From assembly GCA_947476335.1 (NCBI GenBank), contig CANJQH010000008.1:1-64000 (forward strand): 64,000 nt of DNA, given 5' to 3'. Shown here piece by piece: positions 54,455 through 61,393 of the stretch; positions within the stretch are counted from its first letter, which is position 1; each line of letters begins with the position of its first letter. The DNA is from Anaerolineae bacterium. GTDB taxonomy: Bacteria > Chloroflexota > Anaerolineae > J036 > Brachytrichaceae. The notes below the pieces were generated by a model that did not search any database, was not told the origin of the DNA, and was given only the letters and a program-made list of their open reading frames with translations. A program made the translations under genes and the position numbers.

Positions 54455-57262
54455 ATGCTCTTCGTGAATGTCATTGCTGCCCATACATTGTGCACGCCAC
54501 AGCAAACTGCACTGACGTTTTTTCGCAATTCCGCATCTGTTTCGGACGTTACCTATGCCGTGCTGCATGCCGCAGCGCTGCGCGTCGCGGCTGGCCTGCG
54601 CGCCGCCGGGCTGCGCACGGGCGATGTGGTGCTGGTCGCCGGTGAGCATGATGCGCAGATGGTTGGAACTTTTCTCGGCGCGATGTACGCCGGCTGCGCG
54701 CCTGCGATCACTGCGTATCCGGACACGTTCAGCCGCATCGAGCTGTATTACGAACGCCTGCGCAAACTCGTGCAGGCCAGCAGCGCCGCCGCCGTGCTCA
54801 TCGCACCGCAGTATGCCCACGCACTCGATGGGCTGCCGGTGCGCGTGTTCGGCCTCGACTTGTCCGCTCAGCCCGGCGCACCTCCGATGGACGGTCCGGT
54901 TTCGCTCGAACCGATGGATGCGGCGTATGTGCAGTTCAGCAGCGGGACGACTGGCATGCCGAAGGCGGTGCTGGTATCGCATGGCGTGCTGATGCGTTAT
55001 CTGCAGCGCCTGATGCTCGTGGAGGACGTCACCAGCACGGACGTCATCGTCGGCTGGCTGCCGCTGCATCATGATTTTGGCCTGATCGAGTGCCTGCTGT
55101 TGCCCCTGTGCGCCGGTGTGCGCAGCGTGCTGATTGCGCCGCAGACGTGGGTGCGGCGTCCGCGCCTGCTGCTGGAGGCGATCCATGTGTATCGCGGGAC
55201 GATCGTGCCGACGCCGAATTTCGGCCTGGTGCACACGACCGAGCACGTGCGCGAAAAAGATCTTGCCAGCCTTGATTTGTCTTCGCTGCGTCGGGTCTTC
55301 GTTGGTGCGGAGCTGGTGCAGGAGCAGTCGGCGCGTGCGTTCGAGGAGCAGTTGCAGTCGTGTAATCTGCGGCCGGGGGTGATCTTCCCGGCGTACGGCA
55401 TGGCTGAAAGCGTGTTGGTTACGACGCTGCGCGCAGCGGATCGGCCGCTGCGGACGGATCGTATCGACCCGCTGGCGCTGATCGAACATGGCATCGCCCA
55501 GCCCAGCGATGCGGCCGGCGCGCGCGCGGTGGTCAGCTGCGGCATGCCGATCCGCGACACGAGCATCGAAATCGTGGACGAGGCCGGCCGTCCGCTGCCG
55601 GAGCGGCGGGTCGGCGAGATCGTGGTTTCGACGGATGCGCTGTTCAGCGGTTACATCGGCCAGCCCGAGCGCACGGCGCGTGCGCTGCAGCCGGACGGGC
55701 TGCACACCGGAGACCTGGGCTATCTGGCGGACGGCGAGCTGTTCGTGCTGGGCCGCATGGACGGCGTGATCATCGTGGCGGGCAAGCACGTGCTGCCGGA
55801 AGGGCTCGAAGAGATCGCGCTGGAGGCAGCGGGCGAAGCGGCCGGGCGTGCGGCGGCGTTCGGCGTCTATGACGAACGTCTGGGCCTGACGACGCCGGTG
55901 CTGGCCTGTGAGGTGCGCGGCGGCCTCGCCGGCGACGAAGCGGCGCAGCTGGCCGAGCGGATACGTGCGCAGGTGCTGCAGCGCACGGATGTGTCGCTCG
56001 CGGATGTGCGCCTCGTGCGGCGCGGGTGGATTCCGGTGACGACGAGCGGCAAGGTGCGGCGTTCGGCGGCGGCTGAAAAATATGCGTCGATGCCGAAGGC
56101 TGTGATCGCAGCTGAGCCGGCGACGCTGGCTGCGCGCCTGCTGCAGGAATTTGCGGCGGCGGCCGGCCAGCCGACGCTCGCACTGCACGATGACCTGTAC
56201 GACGCCGGTCTGCAGTCGCTGCGCCTGCTCCAGCAGCTGGTGCGGGTCGAGCAGACCTACGGTTGCAAACTGAATCTGGCGCAGCTCGTCGTGCGACCGA
56301 CGGTGCAGGAGATTTTGAATCAGATCGAGAGTCGGCGGTCGTCGGCGGCAGCGTCGATGAGCGCGCCGCCGAGTGGGCTGCCGAAAACTTCCTGGCTGCG
56401 GCGCATGCGCCATCGCCTCATCGAATCGATTCGGAACACGTTTTGGCGGATCGTCGAAAGGACATTGTCGTATGACAGCGTGATGAGGCTGCAGCGTGTC
56501 ATTCTCTCGAGTGGGCTTGTGCGGAACGCATTCTGGCGATCCCAGCTTCGCGTGCTGCGTGCGTGGCACTCACAGCTTGGTGACGCACGACCTTTTGATG
56601 AAGTTGCTCGCACATCTCTGCAAGTGAATCTCCTGCGCAGCTACCGGCGCCGCACGCTGAAGCGTATGCGGCCGACGAGCCTGCTGCAATGGGCCGGCGA
56701 CGTCGGTCTTCTAGAATCTTCAGCGCCGCTGGTTCTGGTCTTCACCCATACCGTGGCCGAGTGGGACAACCTGGCAGGGGCGCTGCGCGAGTGCAATCGG
56801 CCGATCCAACTGGTTCGACGGGGCGCTGCAGAAAATCATCGTTTATTATCCGTGGCGTTGCTGCCTCAGTTGTATGCGGCGCGGCAGGCGCTTCAGAGCG
56901 GAGGAATTTGTCTGATCGCCGGAGACGGCAGAGTCGGGCCGGTTGCGTTGACTCGAAATCACTGCGGACTGACTTTCGAATTTCGCTCCGGCGCCTTCGA
57001 GCTGGCGTTCGGCAGCCGAGCACGCCTGGCCGCGGTGTTCGGATCGATCGCGTCCAATGGCGCCCACACGTTCGAGCTCGTGGAGATTCCGATGTCCGCC
57101 GCGACCGATGAACGCGCCGCAGTCGCTGATCTGTTGCAGCGTTACTCGACGCTTTGGGTCGAACGATTCACGCAGAGCTACGAGCAATGGCCTAATAAAC
57201 GCTTGTTGCATATCTGGCTAAATGCCAGCGCTTTCCACGGCAGCGCTGCAAATCAGACGTGA
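54455..57262 (+). CDS. fused fatty-acyl-AMP ligase - acyl carrier protein - LpxL-like acyltransferase
   Basis: A 935-residue three-domain protein. Residues 1-550 are an adenylate-forming ligase of the FAAL type. It has P-loop QFSSGTTGMPKA (about 161-172), YGMAESVLVTT, HTGDLGYL (about 417-424), and the C-terminal Lys in TTSGKVRR. Residues about 560-625 are a carrier domain with the phosphopantetheine Ser in DLYDAGLQSLRLLQ (about 587). Residues about 680-935 resemble LpxL/HtrB lysophospholipid acyltransferases (LVLVFTHTVAEWDNL with His about 764, GGICLIAGDGRVGP, RSGAFELAFGSRARLAAVFG). The His motif is spaced atypically (HTVAEWD). The inferred role is to activate a fatty acid, hold it on the carrier, and transfer it to a lipid acceptor at the membrane. 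An earlier ATG lies in repeat C4. Confidence 0.8.
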   Translation: MLFVNVIAAHTLCTPQQTALTFFRNSASVSDVTYAVLHAAALRVAAGLRAAGLRTGDVVLVAGEHDAQMVGTFLGAMYAGCAPAITAYPDTFSRIELYYERLRKLVQASSAAAVLIAPQYAHALDGLPVRVFGLDLSAQPGAPPMDGPVSLEPMDAAYVQFSSGTTGMPKAVLVSHGVLMRYLQRLMLVEDVTSTDVIVGWLPLHHDFGLIECLLLPLCAGVRSVLIAPQTWVRRPRLLLEAIHVYRGTIVPTPNFGLVHTTEHVREKDLASLDLSSLRRVFVGAELVQEQSARAFEEQLQSCNLRPGVIFPAYGMAESVLVTTLRAADRPLRTDRIDPLALIEHGIAQPSDAAGARAVVSCGMPIRDTSIEIVDEAGRPLPERRVGEIVVSTDALFSGYIGQPERTARALQPDGLHTGDLGYLADGELFVLGRMDGVIIVAGKHVLPEGLEEIALEAAGEAAGRAAAFGVYDERLGLTTPVLACEVRGGLAGDEAAQLAERIRAQVLQRTDVSLADVRLVRRGWIPVTTSGKVRRSAAAEKYASMPKAVIAAEPATLAARLLQEFAAAAGQPTLALHDDLYDAGLQSLRLLQQLVRVEQTYGCKLNLAQLVVRPTVQEILNQIESRRSSAAASMSAPPSGLPKTSWLRRMRHRLIESIRNTFWRIVERTLSYDSVMRLQRVILSSGLVRNAFWRSQLRVLRAWHSQLGDARPFDEVARTSLQVNLLRSYRRRTLKRMRPTSLLQWAGDVGLLESSAPLVLVFTHTVAEWDNLAGALRECNRPIQLVRRGAAENHRLLSVALLPQLYAARQALQSGGICLIAGDGRVGPVALTRNHCGLTFEFRSGAFELAFGSRARLAAVFGSIASNGAHTFELVEIPMSAATDERAAVADLLQRYSTLWVERFTQSYEQWPNKRLLHIWLNASAFHGSAANQT

Positions 57263-57286
57263 TGGGGATTTTAGATTGCAGATTTC

Positions 57287-57400
57287 GTAACTACTCAGGC
57301 CTAAATCAGTATTTCCCGCGAAACGCGCTATTCCTTCCCCCCGAAGGGGGGAAGGAATAGCGCGTTTCGCGTTGGAAAAATGGATGGCCTGAGTAGTTAC
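57287..57400. mobile_element. family B palindromic MITE, copy B5
   Basis: A 114-bp copy in the B3 orientation, with two extra bases in the CCCCCCGAAGGGGGG centre. The flanks (CAGATTTC and GAAATCTG) are inverted, not direct, repeats, so the palindrome extends outward and no target duplication is seen. It separates convergent acyl-ligase and trxB genes. Confidence 0.85.
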
Positions 57401-57421
57401 GAAATCTGCAATCTGCAATGC

Positions 57422-58336
57422 TCAGTGTCCCGCGAGGAACTTCTCTGCTTCCATCGCCGCCATGCAGCCGAAGCCTGCGCTGGTGATCGCCTGCTTGAAC
57501 CAGTTGTCGTGGATTTCGCCGGCGGCGAACACGCCCGGCACGCTGGTGTGCAGGCGCTCGTTGACCGACACATAGCCCTCTTCGCTCATCGCCAGGTTCC
57601 CGTGGAAAAGCTGTGAATTCGGTTCGTGGCCGACGAAGACGAAGATGCCGTCCGCGCTGCTCGGCGACTGCTCGCCGGTTTTGACGTTGCGGAAAATAAC
57701 TTCGTTGACCTTGCCGTTGCCGCGAATCTCTTCGATCACGGTGTTCGTCACCAGTTCGATTTTCGGATTCTCGCGCACCTGGCGCTGCAGCGTGGCGCCG
57801 GCGCGGAATTCGTCGCGACGGTGGACGATGCGCACGCGCTTGCCGAATTTCGTGAGGAACAAGCTTTCCTGAAAGGCGCTGTCGCCGCCGCCGACGACCA
57901 GAATTTCCTTGTCGCGGAAGAAGAAGCCGTCGCATGTGGCGCAGTAGCTCACGCCGCGCCCGATGAATTCCTGTTCACCCGGCACGCCCAGCGGCCGCGG
58001 CGTCGCCCCAGTGGCGATGATCACCGACAGCACTTCGTACTCTTTTTCGTTGCTCGTCAGCTTGAACGGCCCGCCCGACGTGAAGTCGACCTTTTCGATG
58101 ATCTCTTCCACCATGCGCGAGCCGAAGCGCTCGGCCTGCTCGCGCATATTCGCCGTCAGCTCCGGCCCCTGCAGGCCGTGCGGGAAGCCGGGGAAATTCT
58201 CGACTTCGGTCGTCATCGCAATTTGGCCACCGAAGGCCGGCCCGACGAACACGAGCGGTTCCAGAAACGCACGGGCCGCGTAGACGGCGGCGGTCAGACC
58301 CGCCGGCCCGGCGCCGATGATTGCCAATTTTTCCAT
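57422..58336 (-). CDS. trxB: thioredoxin reductase
   Basis: An FAD- and NADPH-dependent flavoenzyme that reduces thioredoxin. The 304-residue protein has the FAD motif IIGAGPAGLTAAVYAARA at the N-terminus, the redox-active CATC at about residues 132-135 in VSYCATCDGFFF, the NADPH-binding GGGDSAFQESLFLTKFG, and the C-terminal GVFAAGEIHDNWFKQ. The usual GD of the FAD-binding GVFAAGD is GE here, a conservative change. Length fits low-molecular-weight TrxR. A TAGAAT box lies 7 bases before the ATG, so translation is probably leaderless. Repeats B5 and B6 bracket the gene in direct orientation. Confidence 0.94.
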   Translation of the reverse strand: MEKLAIIGAGPAGLTAAVYAARAFLEPLVFVGPAFGGQIAMTTEVENFPGFPHGLQGPELTANMREQAERFGSRMVEEIIEKVDFTSGGPFKLTSNEKEYEVLSVIIATGATPRPLGVPGEQEFIGRGVSYCATCDGFFFRDKEILVVGGGDSAFQESLFLTKFGKRVRIVHRRDEFRAGATLQRQVRENPKIELVTNTVIEEIRGNGKVNEVIFRNVKTGEQSPSSADGIFVFVGHEPNSQLFHGNLAMSEEGYVSVNERLHTSVPGVFAAGEIHDNWFKQAITSAGFGCMAAMEAEKFLAGH

Positions 58337-58343
58337 ACGATGG

Positions 58344-58349
58344 ATTCTA
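58344..58349 (-). promoter_or_regulatory. -10 box of trxB, near-leaderless
   Basis: On the minus strand TAGAAT ends 7 bases upstream of the trxB ATG. No ribosome site is present. Confidence 0.45.
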
Positions 58350-58409
58350 CGCAGGCCGTGTTAGAAGTAGATAGTGGATAGTGATACCGGATAGTGATAG
58401 TGGATAGTG

Positions 58410-58521
58410 GTAACTACTCAGGCCCAAATCAGTATTTCCCGCGAAACACGCTATTCCTTCCCCCGAAGGGGGAAGGAATAGCGTGTTTCGCGTTGGAAAA
58501 ATGGCTGGCCTGAGTAGTTAC
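58410..58521. mobile_element. family B palindromic MITE, copy B6
   Basis: A 112-bp copy in the B3/B5 orientation. Flanks GGATAGTG (58402-58409) and GAATAGTG (58522-58529) agree at seven of eight positions. It is inserted in a GATAGTG micro-repeat block between trxB and the regulator gene; parts of that block survive at 58366-58409 and 58522-58590. Confidence 0.88.
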
Positions 58522-58573
58522 GAATAGTGAATAGTGGATAGAAAAGAGGGACGACCCGCAGCAGTTCTTTTCT

Positions 58574-61213
58574 CTATCCACTATCACTATCCCCTATTCC
58601 CACCGACCGCGCCACGCGCACGGCTTCGGTGCGAGAGTGGACGCCCATCTTCTGATAAATCTTGTGGCGATGGCCGTAAAGCGTGCCGATGGTGATGGAC
58701 AACTCGTCGGCGATTTCCTGAGGAGAACGGCCGGCGACGAAGCGCTGCAGGATTTCCAGCTCGCGCGCGCTGAGGTTGAAGGGGGTGGCGGCGGAGCGCG
58801 GCATGCGGTGGACCAGCGACTGCGCGTAGTGCGAGCCTTCGACGGCGAGCAGCGGCGCGAGGTCCGGAAAGTCGAGAATCATGCGCGACGCGCGCGCTTC
58901 TTCGATGCGCGGAAGGATATCGCGCAGCATAGTGTGAGCTGCCTCGGTGCGCCTGGTGCGCATCAGCAGCACGACTTCGAGGATTTGCAGGTAGACATCC
59001 AGCCATGCCCATTCGCGCTGGCGGGCGATTTCCCTGAGCTGTCGCAGCGAAGCGAGGAGTGATTCCGTGGCTTCGCCGGCGTAGAGCTCGCTGAGCAGCA
59101 GGGCCAGCCACTGCGATTCCGGCATCTCCGGCGTGAGCTGATCGAGAGCGACGCCCAGGCCGGCAGCGATGCGGCGCGCGCCGAGCAGCTGGCCCGTGCG
59201 CAGATCGCGCCGGACGCGCATCCATGCGCTGCGTGTGACGACCCAGTGTGGCGACTTGTGACGGACCTCGGCCCAATGGTCGGCGTCGTTGTCGAGCACA
59301 TCCTGTGATGATGCACCTGCGAGTAAATCGCACTCTTGCAAATGCACGCGTGCCCAGTCGACCATATAGACGCTGTCGCCGAGCAGGGTGTGGAGTTGAA
59401 CGACGCGTTCGAATTCGACGCGCGCTTCGTCGAGGCGATTCATAAGGAAGAACAGTTCGCCGCGGTCGTAGTGCAGCTCGGCGGCGGCGGCACTGAGTTC
59501 GAGGTTCTCGGCGGCGACGATTGCGGCGGCCTCATTAAAGGCGATCAGCGCGCGTGGCAGGTCGAAGCTGCGCCACAGCAGCACGCCGTGCGCCATCAAA
59601 CATTCGACGTTGGCGTGTTCGTGTTTCAGCTCGTGAAAGATTGCCGCCGCCTGCTGCAGCAGGCGACCCTGTTCCGCCAGTGCAGGGCTGTGCGGCGGTA
59701 CGTAGATGCTTTTCTGCAGCCGGAACGCCTCGGCGAGGCCGCGCAGATCGTGCGGCGTATCGGCGGCGCGCTGCAGAGCAACGTGCACGCGATCGAAGTT
59801 CCACTCGTTCTGCGCAATGATGGCGTCCAGCACGTGCAGTTCCGCCTCCCATTCGCTGCGCACGTGGTCGGGGAAATTCGCGCTGATCGCGTCGACGACG
59901 GCGTGAGCGGTGGAATAGCGCTCACGCATGCGCTTGTCGGTGGTGCCGTAGGCAAGCCAGGTGTCATCGATGACGAGCTGCGGCTGAGAGCGCAGTGCTT
60001 CGGCCGGAAGCAGGCGCAGCCAGCGTTGCAGGGAAACGATGTCGGTGCGCAGGACGGCGGCGCGTGAGTGCGCGGCGATCACGCGGGCGGCGCCGAGGGA
60101 GTCGTCGATGAGGAGTGCGAGGGCGGCGTCAACGTCGCCGGCGTCGGCGAGTGCGGTGGCCGAGCGCGTGCGCAGGTCGGCGACGTCGGCGGTGGGAATC
60201 TGCGTCGGCATCTGCGCGAGCAGGTAATCGCGGAAGAGGGGATGCAGGCGGAAGATCACGTCGCTGTGCGCGCTGGCGTGCTGCTCGAATTTCTGAAAAG
60301 GCAGATCGGTTTGCTGAATGTCCTGCAGCAGGCTGAACGCGGCGGCGCGATCGATGCACAGGACGGACGTAAGTCTGGCCGCGTCGAGAGTCGGAAGGAA
60401 GGCGGACCGCAGCAGCGCAGCGGCAAGCAGAGTGGGCAGGCGACGCAGGAGCTCACCGTGCAGATATTCAGCGAGAAAGGCGTCGGCGACGGCTGAGTCG
60501 TTGGAGTGCTTCTGCGCTGCGGCGAGGGCAAAAAGCTGCAGGCCGGCCGGCCAGCCTTCGGTGCGTCGTTCGATTTCGGCGATGCGTTCGGGGGTTGAGT
60601 GAGCGAGCGGCCCGCAACGGACGAACGCTTGAAATTCCGCGTGGTCGAAGGCGAGATCACGGGCGGTGAGTTCGAGCAGATCGCCGGCGAGGCGCAGGCG
60701 CATCAGCGAGAACGGCGGCGGCGTGCGTGACAGAAAAATGAGATGCAGATTCGGCGGAGCTTCGTTGACCAGGCTGTGTAGCAGGGCATGAACCGGCTCG
60801 CTGTGGAGCAGGTGTAGATCGTCGAGGATGAGCAGCCGCGGCTGTTCGTCCTGTGTGAGGGCATCGATGACGAGTGAGAGACCTTTTTCCGGCGACATGT
60901 CGCCGTGAGAGACGGCGGTGGCGATGTGCGCGCTGTTCGCGCTGTTCGAGTTGTTTGCGCCGTTCGCGCTCAGTGCCTCGGCGAGATGCTGCACGAGGGT
61001 GTGGGGCGAGTCGTCGGCCGTGGAGAGGTTCCACCAGGCGGCGTGCGGGCTCGTGGGAAGGGTGCGCAGCCATTCTGCGATGAGCGAGGATTTGCCGAAT
61101 CCCGCCGGGGCGCTGGCGCAGATGAGTCGAAAGGCGAGCCCGTTGCCGAGAGCGCCGTAGAGGCGTACGCGCGCTATGAGAGAGCGACGAGCGCGCGGAA
61201 TGGTGAACCTCAT
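58574..61213 (-). CDS. MalT-like LuxR-family ATP-dependent transcriptional regulator, second copy
   Basis: An 879-residue STAND regulator built like the one at 27442-30051. Walker A is in SAPAGFGKSSLIAEW (about residues 34-48), Walker B in RLLILDDLHLL, and LHLIFLSRTPPP follows. A long helical middle leads to the C-terminal LuxR helix-turn-helix (FNLSARELEILQRFVAGRSP, TIGTLYGHRHKIYQKMGVHSR). The inducer is unknown. It is divergent from a giant RCC1 secreted protein 180 bases away. The C-terminal GDSDSG and stop are encoded by a GATAGTG micro-repeat. TATAGT lies 9 bases before the chosen ATG, supporting this start and a leaderless message. Confidence 0.9.
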   Translation of the reverse strand: MRFTIPRARRSLIARVRLYGALGNGLAFRLICASAPAGFGKSSLIAEWLRTLPTSPHAAWWNLSTADDSPHTLVQHLAEALSANGANNSNSANSAHIATAVSHGDMSPEKGLSLVIDALTQDEQPRLLILDDLHLLHSEPVHALLHSLVNEAPPNLHLIFLSRTPPPFSLMRLRLAGDLLELTARDLAFDHAEFQAFVRCGPLAHSTPERIAEIERRTEGWPAGLQLFALAAAQKHSNDSAVADAFLAEYLHGELLRRLPTLLAAALLRSAFLPTLDAARLTSVLCIDRAAAFSLLQDIQQTDLPFQKFEQHASAHSDVIFRLHPLFRDYLLAQMPTQIPTADVADLRTRSATALADAGDVDAALALLIDDSLGAARVIAAHSRAAVLRTDIVSLQRWLRLLPAEALRSQPQLVIDDTWLAYGTTDKRMRERYSTAHAVVDAISANFPDHVRSEWEAELHVLDAIIAQNEWNFDRVHVALQRAADTPHDLRGLAEAFRLQKSIYVPPHSPALAEQGRLLQQAAAIFHELKHEHANVECLMAHGVLLWRSFDLPRALIAFNEAAAIVAAENLELSAAAAELHYDRGELFFLMNRLDEARVEFERVVQLHTLLGDSVYMVDWARVHLQECDLLAGASSQDVLDNDADHWAEVRHKSPHWVVTRSAWMRVRRDLRTGQLLGARRIAAGLGVALDQLTPEMPESQWLALLLSELYAGEATESLLASLRQLREIARQREWAWLDVYLQILEVVLLMRTRRTEAAHTMLRDILPRIEEARASRMILDFPDLAPLLAVEGSHYAQSLVHRMPRSAATPFNLSARELEILQRFVAGRSPQEIADELSITIGTLYGHRHKIYQKMGVHSRTEAVRVARSVGIGDSDSG

Positions 61214-61393
61214 GTGAATAGGACTATACCCGCATACCAGACACATACCACCGACGTACTTTTTTGGCACGGAAACGTGCTAGTCCCCTATCGATTGCGT
61301 CAAGCTTCACGCAACGATATTTGCTATTTTGGAATTTGCTATTCAGGTTACCAATCTGAAATGCACGTAACAAATAGGACGCATCACGGAGAT
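61214..61393. promoter_or_regulatory. divergent promoter/operator region, regulator 2 / RCC1 protein
   Basis: 180 bases. On the minus strand TATAGT (complement of 61223-61228) lies 9 bases before the regulator ATG. Two dyads follow: GCACG-GAAA-CGTGC near 61267-61280, and an imperfect one with arms TTGCGT (61295-61300) and ACGCAA around CAAGCTTC. TTTGCTATT occurs twice near 61321-61346. These are candidate sites for the adjacent regulator. Confidence 0.42.
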
